From positions 1 to 64,000 of the forward strand of contig JAEMQD010000022.1 in NCBI GenBank assembly GCA_022759035.1: a stretch of DNA of 64,000 bases. The letters run 5' to 3'. This document shows, one piece after another, positions 46,565 to 55,840 of the stretch. A program made the translations under genes and the position numbers. Below the pieces are notes generated by a model that saw nothing but the letters and a program-made list of their open reading frames with translations, was not told where the DNA came from and searched no databases. The DNA is from Thiotrichales bacterium (GTDB lineage: Bacteria; Pseudomonadota; Gammaproteobacteria; Thiomicrospirales; Thiomicrospiraceae). Each line of letters opens with the position of its first letter. Within the stretch, counting starts at the first letter, position 1.

Positions 46565-47527
46565 ATGAATGAATGGAGTAGTCGTATTCCCCTAGAAATG
46601 GGAGGAACGCGTTTAGATGCAGTATTGGGTAAACTTGTCGAGCATGTTTCGCGCGCACGCCTAAAAACCTGCATAGAAGCTGGTTTAGTAACGGTAAATG
46701 GGCAGGTTGTTACGCGTGCACGTCAGGTGATGTTGGGTGGTGAATTGTTGGCCTTAGTCCTGCCCGATCGAGAAGTGCTTACTTATGAAGCACAGCCGAT
46801 TCCTTTAGACATTGTGCATGAAGATGAAGGGGTTATTGTTATCAACAAGCCAGCGGGATTGGTCGTACACCCTGGTGCAGGAAATAGTGATGGCACTTTG
46901 CTAAACGGTTTGTTGCACTATGATACGCAATTAGCTAATTTGCCTCGTGCTGGTATTGTGCATCGTCTTGATAAAATGACGAGCGGCTTGTTGGTTGTTG
47001 CAAAAACAGAGGCGGTGCAACTCGCTTTAACTGATATGTTGAAAGAGCATGAAGTGGTTCGTATTTATGATGCGGTCGTAGTTGGTGCTTTAGTTTCTGG
47101 TGGAACCGTGGAGGCGGGCATTGCGCGACATTCAAATGATCGGACAAAAATGACGGTCAATGATATGGTGGGACGTGATGCTGTAACGCATTACCGTATC
47201 GCTCACAAATTTCGTGCGCATACGCATGTTCGTTGTCAATTAGAAACGGGACGAACGCATCAAATTCGTGTGCATATGGCACATATTGGTTTTCCGTTGC
47301 TCGGTGATGCAGAATACGGTCGTCGTTTGAATTTGCCTAGGGGGATGTCTGAAGCCTCAGCTAATGTGTTACGTGCGTTTAAGCGGCAAGCATTACACGC
47401 GGCGGAGTTGGCGTTTGTGCATCCATTGACCAATGAACCAGTAAGCTTCGAGGCGTCGCTTCCAGAAGATATGCAGTCATTGTTAGCCGCTTTGGCTGCG
47501 GATACTGAGGCGCATCCTGTTGTCTGA
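46565..47527 (+). CDS. rluD: 23S rRNA pseudouridine synthase RluD
   Basis: Makes pseudouridines in helix 69 of 23S rRNA (positions 1911, 1915, 1917 in E. coli). The 320-residue protein has an N-terminal S4 RNA-binding domain (TRLDAVLGKLVEHVSRARLKTCIEAGLVTVNG) and the RluA-type catalytic domain: VINKPAGLVVHPG, catalytic Asp136 in HRLDKMTSG, and LETGRTHQIRVH. The residue two after the catalytic Asp is Met138, where the family nearly always has Asp (HRLDKDTSG). Its end overlaps pgeF by eight bases. It is divergent from bamD. Confidence 0.95.
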   Translation: MNEWSSRIPLEMGGTRLDAVLGKLVEHVSRARLKTCIEAGLVTVNGQVVTRARQVMLGGELLALVLPDREVLTYEAQPIPLDIVHEDEGVIVINKPAGLVVHPGAGNSDGTLLNGLLHYDTQLANLPRAGIVHRLDKMTSGLLVVAKTEAVQLALTDMLKEHEVVRIYDAVVVGALVSGGTVEAGIARHSNDRTKMTVNDMVGRDAVTHYRIAHKFRAHTHVRCQLETGRTHQIRVHMAHIGFPLLGDAEYGRRLNLPRGMSEASANVLRAFKRQALHAAELAFVHPLTNEPVSFEASLPEDMQSLLAALAADTEAHPVV

Positions 47528-48275
47528 CACAATTCGTTTACTTAAGCCCGATTGGCCAGCACCAGAGAGGGTACATGCTGTCGTTAGTTTAAGAGATGGT
47601 GGCGTTTCTAATGCGCCGTATGCTTCGCTCAATTTGGCGACACATGTTGGTGATGTTTTGGCTGCTGTGCTTGTTAACAGGCAGCGGTTGCGAGAGTTTT
47701 GCCAGTTGCCGAGTGAACCAATATGGCTAAACCAAGTGCATGGCTGCGATGTGGTGGATTTGGATGCGCTTCCTAATGGAACAGCACAGTTAATTGATGC
47801 CGATGCGAGTATATCAAGACGTCGTGGCACTGTCTTAGCAATTTTAACCGCAGATTGTTTGCCGATTTTTTTTACGAATCGACAAGGGTCGGTTGTCATG
47901 CTTGTTCATGCCGGTTGGCGCGGGTTAGCAGAAAATATGATTGTTGCCGCAATTAAAAAAATGGATCAGCCCGTTGAGGAAGTTTTGGCTTGGGTTGGTC
48001 CTGGAATTGGGCCAAAAGCATTTGAAGTTGGTGCAGAAGTTCGTGATTACTTTTTGGCAAAAAAGACTGCTAATGAAGCACATTTTTACCAAGCACAAGA
48101 AGGGAAGTATTGCGCTGATCTTGTAGCGATAGCACTTTGGCAACTGCAATGCTTAGGTGTTGGCTGGTGCGGCGCAAGCCACGCGTGTACTTATACGCAA
48201 TCGGACGACTTTTACTCCTATCGCCGCGATGGTCAGACTGGCAGAATGGCCAGTCTGATATGGTTATCTGAATAA
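47520..48275 (+). CDS. pgeF: Peptidoglycan editing factor / purine nucleoside phosphorylase (YfiH, DUF152)
   Basis: Multicopper-oxidase-fold family member that in E. coli removes misincorporated serine from peptidoglycan precursors; homologues phosphorolyse purine nucleosides. The 251-residue protein has HG-type metal site residues: NQVHGCDVV, TADCLPIFF and VHAGWRGLAENM, with CTYTQSDDFYSYRR near the end. The only usable start is TTG 47520, overlapping rluD by eight bases, with GAGG 9 nt upstream; the first in-frame ATG comes after more than 120 codons. rluD-pgeF is a standard pair. Confidence 0.94.
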   Translation: MSDTIRLLKPDWPAPERVHAVVSLRDGGVSNAPYASLNLATHVGDVLAAVLVNRQRLREFCQLPSEPIWLNQVHGCDVVDLDALPNGTAQLIDADASISRRRGTVLAILTADCLPIFFTNRQGSVVMLVHAGWRGLAENMIVAAIKKMDQPVEEVLAWVGPGIGPKAFEVGAEVRDYFLAKKTANEAHFYQAQEGKYCADLVAIALWQLQCLGVGWCGASHACTYTQSDDFYSYRRDGQTGRMASLIWLSE

Positions 48276-48276
48276 T

Positions 48277-50271
48277 TCAGTTTTGTAACAAAATATAGTC
48301 TTCAAAGCGGCTAATTGCTTCTTGTGTTCCTCTGACAACGATACGATCACCTGCACGGACAATTGTGTCTGGTGCAGGGTTGTCGCCACGAATGCCATCG
48401 CGTTTTATCGCCTCTATTTCAATTTCTGGGTTCATTGCCAACAGTTGCGCTACTTGTTTACCAATGGCCGATGCTTCCGATTGCAGTATAACGCTATGTA
48501 AAATAGTGGTACTTTGCTCAATGCTCGATGGCTCATCAGTTTCGCCTGGATAAAATCCTTTAAGCAAGCTGTAACGATTTTGGCGAATTTGGCGAACTTC
48601 ACGTAATACTTCACTAGGCGGGCAGCCTAAGAGTAGAAGGACTTGAGACGATAACATAATGCTTGCTTCAAACGAGTCTGGTATGACCTCTGTTGCGCCT
48701 GCATCCATGAGTTGAGATAAATGCCCTTCATCCCTTGTGCGAACCATAACGGAGACTTCCCGTCTTAGTTCTCGTACTCTATGAAGTGTTTTTAATGAGG
48801 TGTGTAAGTCTGAAATACACAATACAACGAGTTTGGCACGATCAATGCCAGCTGCGTGTAAAATTTCTTTGCGCGACGAGTCGCCATAAAAAACAGGTTC
48901 TCCCGCACCTTTCGCTTCTTGGGTGCGCGTAATGTCCATATCTAAGGCGATATAAGCAATATTGGCTTTTTTTAGGAATCTTGCTAGGGTTTGTCCTACA
49001 CGTCCGAAACCACAAATAATGACGTGATCCTGCAAGTGCTGCGTTTGTTCAGTAATCTCTAGTTCTTGTGCTTGTCTGTCTTTGTTGTATGTTTTTGCCA
49101 TGAAACGTTTTGCGAGTTTGCCATTGTATTTAATTAATACAGGCGAAATCATCATACTTAGAATCGCAGCTGCAAGTAGCACTTGCCCTTCTAGTTCAGG
49201 AATGAGTTTTTGGTTAAACATAAGGGAGAGTAGTGCAAAACCGAATTCACCGCCATGTGCGAGCACGAGGGCTGTTCGAAAAGCGACACCGCCATTGTTG
49301 CCAAATAAGTATTCTAAAAATCCGACAACCAGCGCCTTAATGATTACGAGTCCAACCATGAGTGCGATAATGAGCGGTAGATGTGCACTAACGACATGCA
49401 AATCGATAAGTATACCGATGGTGATAAAAAACAATCCGAGCAAGACATCTTGAAATGGACGAATATCGGATTCTACTTGGTGGCGGTATTCGGTCTCGGC
49501 GAGCATCATGCCAGCAATAAATGCGCCTAGTGCCATCGACAAGCCTAGACTGCTTGTGAGTGCAGCAGCAGCGATAGCAACCATTAAAACAGTTAGTGTG
49601 AATAACTCGTTAGATTTTGCTTGTGCGACTTCTTTAAACAACACGCGCAGTAAGGTTCTACCTAAAACAAGTAATAAAGCAACGGCTAAAACACCTTTAA
49701 TTAAGGCCCAGGCAAGCTCGGAGCCCATGTTCTGCGTTCCATTCGCAGTGCCCGTCATATGTGCGCCTAACACAGGAATAATAATCAGCATCGGAATGGC
49801 TGCAAAGTCTTGGAATAGCAAAATACCTAAGGCATTGCGTCCATGACGTGACTGCATTTCGGCTTGTTCATTAAGCTGTTTTAGAACAACGGCTGTTGAT
49901 GACATAGCGAGTGCGCCGCCAGCAAGTAAAGCGACCTCCCAGCTAACCCCCACTAAGTGTGCAATAATCCCAAACAAGCCCATAGAAATAATGACTTGTA
50001 GGCTGCCTAAGCCAAGCATGGTTCTACGCATGGTTAAAAATTGTGGAATGGAAAACTCAAGCCCAATCGAAAACAACATAAAAACAATACCGAATTCGGC
50101 AAGAAAGTGAATGTTTGCTTCATTAGCAATTAAGCCAAGGGCATGTGGCCCCATGACAATGCCTACCATGATGTAACCTAGAATGGGCGGCAAACTAATG
50201 CGCCTAAATGCGGCGACAACTAAAACGGAAACAATGAGTAGTCCCAAAATTTCATATAAGGTGTTATGCAT
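48277..50271 (-). CDS. Monovalent cation:proton antiporter, CPA2 family (KefB/KefC-like)
   Basis: A 664-residue membrane protein. Residues 1-390 contain about 12 transmembrane helices with the CPA2 signature (LPPILGYIMVGIVMGPHAL; LLFQDFAAIPML with the transport Asp). A cytoplasmic TrkA-N (RCK) domain follows (VIICGFGRVGQTLARFL, about 418-535) that binds NAD-type ligands, then a TrkA-C domain (about 590-655). The product should exchange K+ or Na+ for H+; glutathione gating cannot be judged. ATG 50269-50271 overlaps the nadC stop by eight bases; the longer frame from 50334 runs inside nadC and is unlikely. Confidence 0.93.
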   Translation of the reverse strand: MHNTLYEILGLLIVSVLVVAAFRRISLPPILGYIMVGIVMGPHALGLIANEANIHFLAEFGIVFMLFSIGLEFSIPQFLTMRRTMLGLGSLQVIISMGLFGIIAHLVGVSWEVALLAGGALAMSSTAVVLKQLNEQAEMQSRHGRNALGILLFQDFAAIPMLIIIPVLGAHMTGTANGTQNMGSELAWALIKGVLAVALLLVLGRTLLRVLFKEVAQAKSNELFTLTVLMVAIAAAALTSSLGLSMALGAFIAGMMLAETEYRHQVESDIRPFQDVLLGLFFITIGILIDLHVVSAHLPLIIALMVGLVIIKALVVGFLEYLFGNNGGVAFRTALVLAHGGEFGFALLSLMFNQKLIPELEGQVLLAAAILSMMISPVLIKYNGKLAKRFMAKTYNKDRQAQELEITEQTQHLQDHVIICGFGRVGQTLARFLKKANIAYIALDMDITRTQEAKGAGEPVFYGDSSRKEILHAAGIDRAKLVVLCISDLHTSLKTLHRVRELRREVSVMVRTRDEGHLSQLMDAGATEVIPDSFEASIMLSSQVLLLLGCPPSEVLREVRQIRQNRYSLLKGFYPGETDEPSSIEQSTTILHSVILQSEASAIGKQVAQLLAMNPEIEIEAIKRDGIRGDNPAPDTIVRAGDRIVVRGTQEAISRFEDYILLQN

Positions 50272-51112
50272 TATTTTTTTCCAAGGTAAAGCGCATCGAT
50301 AAGTCAATCGCATAAAGATGTTTTGTAATTGCACCGGTCGAAATGAAGTCCACGCCTGTTTCGCTGAGTTGCGCTAATTGTTCGAAAGTGACATTGCCAG
50401 AAACTTCCAATGGTATTTTCCCTTGCGCTAAATTAACCGCTTGATAAATGTCAGCAAGCGCAAAATTGTCGAGCATAATTCGGTCAACGGGCAGGGCTAA
50501 TGCGGTCGTGAGTTCAGCAATGTTCTCAACTTCAACTTCAATAAAAGTGTCTGGATACTGGTTTTTTGCGCGTGTTACTGCGTTTTCTAAAGAACCAGCG
50601 GCCATGATGTGATTTTCCTTAATTAAAATAGCATCAAATAAACCGATTCGGTGATTAACGCCGCCACCAATACGTACGGCATATTTTTGTGCCAATCTTA
50701 GGCCAGGAAGTGTTTTGCGTGTGTCTAATAGTTTTGTTTTGCCGTGTAAAGCCAATTCGTTAACATAACGGTTAACTGCTGTGGCTGTGCCCATTAACGT
50801 TTGTAGAAAGTTAAGTGCCGTGCGTTCTCCTGTCAGCAAGCTTTGCGCTTTACCATGCAACATGCACAACAACGTATTGGGCGCTATTTGATCGCCTTCT
50901 TGTACTTTCCAGTCGACAGATACTTCGCTATCTAGTTGATTGAATACTTCATTAAGCCAAGCTTGACCGCACATAATAGCGCTATCTCTACAAATAATAC
51001 TGGCGCTAGCGTATTGATTGTTTGGAATGAGCGATGCGGACAAGTCGCCTTGACCAATATCTTCATGTAAAGCAAGTCGAACTTCTTCTTGTATCCGAGT
51101 AACTGTCTGCAT
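50264..51112 (-). CDS. nadC: Nicotinate-nucleotide pyrophosphorylase (quinolinate phosphoribosyltransferase)
   Basis: Converts quinolinate and PRPP to nicotinate mononucleotide in de novo NAD synthesis. From ATG 51110-51112 the product has 282 residues: ALHEDIGQGDLSA, TGERTALNFLQTLMGTAT, LLDTRKTLPGLRLAQKYAVRIGGGVNHRIGLFDAILIKENH and DRIMLDNF match the family closely. An in-frame TTG at 51127 would add five residues; neither has a clear SD. It is divergent from ampD (58-nt gap) and overlaps the antiporter gene by eight bases; nadA and nadB are elsewhere. Confidence 0.96.
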   Translation of the reverse strand: MQTVTRIQEEVRLALHEDIGQGDLSASLIPNNQYASASIICRDSAIMCGQAWLNEVFNQLDSEVSVDWKVQEGDQIAPNTLLCMLHGKAQSLLTGERTALNFLQTLMGTATAVNRYVNELALHGKTKLLDTRKTLPGLRLAQKYAVRIGGGVNHRIGLFDAILIKENHIMAAGSLENAVTRAKNQYPDTFIEVEVENIAELTTALALPVDRIMLDNFALADIYQAVNLAQGKIPLEVSGNVTFEQLAQLSETGVDFISTGAITKHLYAIDLSMRFTLEKNNA

Positions 51113-51170
51113 TGTGGTAAACTGCAATTATTTATATTTTTTGATTATAACCGCAAACAGGGCAGACGTA

Positions 51171-51725
51171 ATGCATGTAGACGTGAAAAGTGGTCTGTTG
51201 TCAGCCGCGACTTATTTTCCAACCGAACACTACAATGCGCGTCAAAAACCCGACGATATTCAGCTGATTGTTGTGCATGCAATCAGTTTGCCCCCAGGTC
51301 ATTTTGGTGGTAATGACGTAATTGACTTTTTTCAAGGAAAACTGGAAATCGCTCGACATCCTTACTATGCGCAATTAAAAGAGGTGCGCGTATCTGCACA
51401 TCTTTTTATTCGTCGAGATGGTTCGATATGTCAGTTTGTTCCTTTTCACTTGCGTGCTTGGCATGCGGGTGTGTCAAGATTTGCGGCACGACGTGATTGT
51501 AATGATTTTTCTATTGGTATTGAGTTAGAAGGAACTGAAACAGCGCCCTACACCGAACAACAATATCAAGCGCTTAATGCAGTTATTATTGCTTTGGGTG
51601 AAGCTTATCCTTATTTGCAGCATGTCCCTGTTGTCGGGCATAGTGATATTGCACCTGTGCGTAAAAATGATCCGGGTTTAGGTTTTTGTTGGGAAAAGTT
51701 AAGTGCATCGTCGCGCCAACGATAA
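51171..51725 (+). CDS. ampD: 1,6-anhydro-N-acetylmuramyl-L-alanine amidase AmpD
   Basis: Cytoplasmic zinc amidase that recycles anhydromuropeptides and thereby keeps AmpR-type beta-lactamase induction off in species with that system. The 184-residue protein from ATG 51171 has zinc ligands His36 (VVHAIS), His157 (VVGHSDIAP) and Asp167 (RKNDPG), the FQGKL substrate segment, and SIGIELEG with the catalytic Glu. No signal peptide, as expected for AmpD. It is divergent from nadC and 58 nt upstream of a secreted phospholipase-like gene. Confidence 0.95.
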   Translation: MHVDVKSGLLSAATYFPTEHYNARQKPDDIQLIVVHAISLPPGHFGGNDVIDFFQGKLEIARHPYYAQLKEVRVSAHLFIRRDGSICQFVPFHLRAWHAGVSRFAARRDCNDFSIGIELEGTETAPYTEQQYQALNAVIIALGEAYPYLQHVPVVGHSDIAPVRKNDPGLGFCWEKLSASSRQR

Positions 51726-51783
51726 AGAAGTTTGTTAAAATAACACACTGAGCCGTTTAGGCTGGCTACTTGGGATAATCGCA

Positions 51784-52233
51784 ATGTACTTGTTTTTATG
51801 GCTTGGTTTATGGCTGGCAGTGTTAACCAATAGTTATGCGGGAACAAGTTGTGGGCCGCAAACAGCAATGGGGCGTTGGGTGCCAGAGAATTTTTATACG
51901 CCGATGAGTTCACGAGCGGCTTATTTTGGTGATGCTTGTGCAACGCATGACCAATGTTATGCAACCCTAGGGATAGATAAGACTTTTTGTGATGCGGCTT
52001 TTGCGCGACAACTCCGTATGGCTTGTAAAGTAGCATTTAATGGTTTTATTGACGACGCTTCGCGTATGGCGTGTTATGGCGCAGCAAGTATGTACGTAGC
52101 AAGTGTAAGAGCATTTGGCGACGCTTATTTTGATGGTGCACAACAGGGTGCGATTGCGCGTGAATGGATGAGTCAACAAATTGCGCAGCAGAAACAGCAA
52201 GTAATAAAACAAGGAAACATAGATGGCCGCTAA
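51784..52233 (+). CDS. Secreted phospholipase A2-like protein
   Basis: A 149-residue exported protein. Signal peptide (residues 1-19, cleaved at SYA-G), then a small Cys-rich helical domain with the PLA2 catalytic pair His55-Asp56 in ACATHDQCY and further cysteines at 23, 52, 58, 69, 81 and 97, enough for three disulphides. The ACATHDQCY and [12 protein letters not shown] segments match bacterial PLA2-like proteins, which hydrolyse glycerophospholipids; the calcium-binding loop is not obvious, so activity is inferred. GGATAATCGC precedes the ATG. The last 11 nt overlap aroC, giving coupled translation with a shikimate gene, an odd partner. Confidence 0.85.
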   Translation: MYLFLWLGLWLAVLTNSYAGTSCGPQTAMGRWVPENFYTPMSSRAAYFGDACATHDQCYATLGIDKTFCDAAFARQLRMACKVAFNGFIDDASRMACYGAASMYVASVRAFGDAYFDGAQQGAIAREWMSQQIAQQKQQVIKQGNIDGR

Positions 52234-53317
52234 TACATGGGGTGAGTTATTTCGTGTAACAACTTTTGGTGAGAGCCATGGTATTGCATTAGGGGCTATT
52301 GTTGATGGTTGTCCCCCAGGTCTTGAGTTGACCGAGGCAGACCTGCAAGTTGATTTAGATCGACGTAAGCCAGGTACGTCGCGTTTTACGACACAACGTC
52401 GTGAAGATGACGTGGTGAAAATTTTGTCTGGTGTGCTCAATGGCAAAACAACAGGAACACCGATTGGCCTAATCATCGAAAACACGGATCAACGCTCGCA
52501 AGATTACGGTAATTTAATGGACGTTTTTCGTCCAGGACATGCTGACTACACCTACGAACACAAATATGGAACGAGAGATTTTCGTGGAGGCGGGCGCTCT
52601 TCTGCTAGAGAAACCGCTATGCGTGTTGCAGCAGGTGCTATCGCGAAAAAATGGTTAAAAATGCGTTTCGGTATTGAAATTCAAGGCTATTTATCTCAAC
52701 TAGGGCCTGTTGCCATTGATAAGGTGGACTTTTCAGTCATTGAAAGCAATCCTTTCTTCTGCCCCGATGCAGATAAAGTGCAGGCAATGGAAGATTATAT
52801 GACCGAACTTAAAAAAACGGGCGATTCTGTTGGCGCTAAAGTCTCTGTCGTTGCGCGTGGTGTGCCGCCAGGTTGGGGTGAGCCAGTTTTTGATCGCTTA
52901 GATGCGGACATTGCAAAAGCATTAATGAGTATTAATGCGGTTAAAGGGGTAGAAATTGGTGATGGTTTCTCGGTTGTAACACAGTTGGGTACAGAGCATC
53001 GCGATGAAATGACGGCCTCTGGGTTTCTGAGTAATCATGCTGGTGGCATTTTAGGCGGTATTTCTTCGGGGCAAGAAATTGTTGCACATATGGCCTTGAA
53101 GCCGACGTCAAGTCTGAAGATTCCAGGAAAAACAATTGATCGCTGGGGCAATGAGCAAGAGGTGATTACGAAAGGGCGTCATGATCCTTGTGTGGGTATT
53201 CGTGCAACACCAATTGCGGAAGCAATGTTGGCATTGGTTCTTATGGATCATGCGTTGCGCCAGCGTGGGCAAAATGCCGATGTGTTGGTCAGTGTGCCAA
53301 ATATTCAAGCCGAATGA
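52223..53317 (+). CDS. aroC: Chorismate synthase
   Basis: Last shikimate-pathway step, using reduced FMN as cofactor. The 364-residue protein has all three family signatures: [37 protein letters not shown], and GHxx-like ...[25 protein letters not shown] precedes the ATG. It overlaps the phospholipase-like gene at its 5' end (11 nt) and the MFS gene at its 3' end (ATGA). The product feeds the trpFBA genes a few kb away. Confidence 0.98.
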   Translation: MAANTWGELFRVTTFGESHGIALGAIVDGCPPGLELTEADLQVDLDRRKPGTSRFTTQRREDDVVKILSGVLNGKTTGTPIGLIIENTDQRSQDYGNLMDVFRPGHADYTYEHKYGTRDFRGGGRSSARETAMRVAAGAIAKKWLKMRFGIEIQGYLSQLGPVAIDKVDFSVIESNPFFCPDADKVQAMEDYMTELKKTGDSVGAKVSVVARGVPPGWGEPVFDRLDADIAKALMSINAVKGVEIGDGFSVVTQLGTEHRDEMTASGFLSNHAGGILGGISSGQEIVAHMALKPTSSLKIPGKTIDRWGNEQEVITKGRHDPCVGIRATPIAEAMLALVLMDHALRQRGQNADVLVSVPNIQAE

Positions 53318-54498
53318 GTCGTAAAAGTATTGAAGAGAGTCAAGACTTACCTTTTGTCTCTCTTTCAGCATACTACTTCTTTTATTTCGCCGCTGTTGGC
53401 GTTGTTATTCCTTTTTTAGGGCTTTATTTTCAATCGCTTCACTTTAGTGCCATAGAGGTCGCTCAGTTATTGGCTGTGCTGTCTTTTGCGCGCATTGTTT
53501 CACCACCTATCTGGGCATTGTTGGCCGACCGTCGGGGTCAATTTTTATTTTATGTTCAGTTGGCTTCCTTACTTACTGCTTTGTTATCACTTGGTTTGTT
53601 GTGGCTAGACCAGTATTGGTCTTTATTTTGGTTAGTCACCTTATTAGGTTTTTTTTGGCATGCTGCTTTGCCACCCATGGAAAGTTTAACCTTGTTACAT
53701 TTGGGTGAGGCGTTAGATGGTTATAGTCGTATCCGTTTGTGGGGGTCTGTTGGTTTTATTGTTGCGGTACTCGGTGCTGGGTGGTTGATTGACGCTTGGG
53801 GACAGGTTGCTTTTTTGGTTATTACCATTGGTTTTTTTTGGATAATGACTATCTTTTCTTTAATGATTAAACCATCGAGTGCAGCTAAAGAAAACGCGTT
53901 TGATTTGGCACAGTTAAAGCAGTTATTGCGTAATCGTGCCGTGTTGCTGGTGTTGTTGATTGCATTAATGATGCAGATTGCACATGGTATTTATTACGCT
54001 TTTTACTCTATTTTGTTGGCAGAAATAGGCTATAGCGGGCTGGTGATTGGGTTGCTTTGGTCACTAGGGGTGGTTGCAGAAATCGTCTTGTTTTGGATGT
54101 TTTTTCGTGTAATATCGCGATTTTCTTTTCAATCATGGATTGTTTTTGCAACCAGTGTCTCGGTAATTCGCTGGGGATTGATTGCCTGGTTTCCTGATAG
54201 TTTGTGGTGGTTGTTGATTGCACAACTTATGCATGCCGCGACTTTTGCTGTCTTTCATTCTGTTGTGGTGCAATGGCTTCATGTTGTATTTTTGGGGCAT
54301 CAAGCGCAAGGACAAGCACTATACTCTAGCTTGAGCTATGGTGTAGGTGGTGTTGTGGGTAGCTTGCTGGCAGGTTATGCTTGGGCGCAAGGCGGCGGTG
54401 TTGCTGCTTTTGGGGTGGCATCCTTCGTTTCTTTGTGTGCATTGTTGTTAAGCTTCCTGCTTACAAAACGTAATCTGCTTCAGGAAACTGTTAACTAA
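53314..54498 (+). CDS. MFS transporter (HcaT/PPP-like family)
   Basis: A 394-residue membrane protein with about 12 transmembrane helices. The start [39 protein letters not shown] and the loop ALLADRRGQ after helix 2 match the MFS_1-like group related to 3-phenylpropionate transporters; [24 protein letters not shown] is another hallmark. The substrate is unknown. From ATG 53314 it overlaps the aroC stop by four bases (ATGA). aroC-MFS pairs occur in several Betaproteobacteria, perhaps for an aromatic compound, but this is inference. A start at 53188 inside aroC is rejected. Confidence 0.9.
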   Translation: MSRKSIEESQDLPFVSLSAYYFFYFAAVGVVIPFLGLYFQSLHFSAIEVAQLLAVLSFARIVSPPIWALLADRRGQFLFYVQLASLLTALLSLGLLWLDQYWSLFWLVTLLGFFWHAALPPMESLTLLHLGEALDGYSRIRLWGSVGFIVAVLGAGWLIDAWGQVAFLVITIGFFWIMTIFSLMIKPSSAAKENAFDLAQLKQLLRNRAVLLVLLIALMMQIAHGIYYAFYSILLAEIGYSGLVIGLLWSLGVVAEIVLFWMFFRVISRFSFQSWIVFATSVSVIRWGLIAWFPDSLWWLLIAQLMHAATFAVFHSVVVQWLHVVFLGHQAQGQALYSSLSYGVGGVVGSLLAGYAWAQGGGVAAFGVASFVSLCALLLSFLLTKRNLLQETVN

Positions 54499-54500
54499 GC

Positions 54501-54638
54501 TTACTCGGTTTTATTTGTTGGTTTGTTGCCGCCTTGTTTTAGCAACCAAACAACTGCGAAATGGGCGATGACTAAAAGCACTAGGCTGGCGCCAACAACA
54601 AACCAAAAGTTTGCCATGATCCAATGTTCAAATCCCAT
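54501..54638 (-). CDS. 45-residue single-helix membrane peptide
   Basis: A short gene whose product MGFEHWIMANFWFVVGAS... has 45 residues: a polar amphipathic start, one hydrophobic helix (about residues 9-33, with LVLLVIAHFAVVWLL) and a Lys/Asn/Thr tail (KQGGNKPTNKTE). Support: GGAG 8 to 9 nt before the ATG (54636-54638), protein-like composition with charge asymmetry, and no other feature in this gap. It ends 3 nt from the stop of the converging MFS gene and is divergent from leuB. I do not recognise the family; small subunits of membrane complexes look like this. Confidence 0.6.
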   Translation of the reverse strand: MGFEHWIMANFWFVVGASLVLLVIAHFAVVWLLKQGGNKPTNKTE

Positions 54639-54744
54639 CGTTTCTTCTCCAAATTTGGCTATTCTAATTATAAACGCATTGAGTTACGCGCTTGAACTGC
54701 GTATCATAAGCGACAATAGTCAAAAACTTTAAGGATTTTTTTTC

Positions 54745-55815
54745 ATGGCGCATGTGCTTGTACTACCAGGTGATGGTATTGGACCAGAAATTGTTGCAGA
54801 AGCAGTCAAAGTGCTTGGTGCGTTAACAAAGAAATATGGTTTGTCGCTAACCTTGTCTGAAGGCTTGGTTGGTGGCGCAAGTATCGATGCGCATGGTGTG
54901 CCTTTAACAGAAGCAACTTTAGCGCAAGCTCAGGCTGCTGACGCCGTTTTATTGGGTGCTGTCGGTGGGCCAAAATGGGATGGTTTGCCTATGTCGGATC
55001 GTCCAGAAAAAGGTCTACTAGGATTGAGAAAAGGAATGAATCTTTTCGCTAATCTGCGCCCAGCAATTCTTTATCCTCAGTTAACACATGCGAGTAGTTT
55101 GAAACCGGAAATTGTTTCGGGCTTAGACTTGTTGATTGTTCGTGAGTTGACAGGTGGGATTTATTTCGGTCAGCCTAGAGGTGTTCGTACGCTAGATAAT
55201 GGCGAGCGTCAAGGCTATAACACGCTAGTGTATAGTGAGTCTGAAATCGAACGTATTGCCCATGTTGCATTTCAGGCAGCGCAGAAACGTGGCAAACAAG
55301 TTTGTTCTATCGATAAATCGAATGTATTAGAAACCACAGCGTTATGGAAAGAAGTGGTTACGCGTGTTGCTGCGCAATATCCAGACGTAACCTTGAGTCA
55401 CATGCTAGTAGACAATGCTGCTATGCAGCTTGTGAAGGCGCCAAAGCAATTTGACGTCATGTTAACCGATAACATGTTCGGTGATATCTTGTCTGATGAA
55501 GCTTCTATGTTAACTGGCTCTATTGGCATGTTGGCATCAGCATCATTGAATGAGCAAAGCAAAGGCATGTATGAACCAAGCCATGGTTCAGCGCCAGATA
55601 TCGCGGGTAAAGGCTTGGCGAATCCAATTGCGACTATTTTGTCTGCTGCGATGATGTTGCGTTATTCTTTGGGTGCACCAGAACATGCTGCGCGTATTGA
55701 AGGCGCTGTTGGTAAAGTTTTAGACGCTGGTCTGCGCACTGGGGACATTTGGACAGAAGGGTGTCAAAAAGTGTCGACTAGCCAGATGGGTGATGCCATC
55801 GCTGACGCGCTATAG
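54745..55815 (+). CDS. leuB: 3-isopropylmalate dehydrogenase
   Basis: Oxidative decarboxylation of 3-isopropylmalate in leucine synthesis. The 356-residue protein has [60 protein letters not shown] and [15 protein letters not shown], all diagnostic. leuC and leuD, usually just upstream, are not adjacent; the MFS gene and a small membrane peptide gene are there instead. AAGGATT precedes the ATG. The M23 peptidase gene begins 25 nt later. Confidence 0.97.
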   Translation: MAHVLVLPGDGIGPEIVAEAVKVLGALTKKYGLSLTLSEGLVGGASIDAHGVPLTEATLAQAQAADAVLLGAVGGPKWDGLPMSDRPEKGLLGLRKGMNLFANLRPAILYPQLTHASSLKPEIVSGLDLLIVRELTGGIYFGQPRGVRTLDNGERQGYNTLVYSESEIERIAHVAFQAAQKRGKQVCSIDKSNVLETTALWKEVVTRVAAQYPDVTLSHMLVDNAAMQLVKAPKQFDVMLTDNMFGDILSDEASMLTGSIGMLASASLNEQSKGMYEPSHGSAPDIAGKGLANPIATILSAAMMLRYSLGAPEHAARIEGAVGKVLDAGLRTGDIWTEGCQKVSTSQMGDAIADAL

Positions 55816-55840
55816 TTGCTTAGCCTAGCGAGCGCTTGTT

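Noticed and set aside
50272-50334. Longer N-terminus for the cation antiporter
   Set aside because: The extra 21 residues fall inside nadC and lack a hydrophobic start; ATG 50271 begins directly with the first membrane helix.
51967-52485. 172-codon open frame antisense to the PLA2-like gene and aroC
   Set aside because: Ser/Arg-rich shadow; opposite strand carries two well-supported genes.
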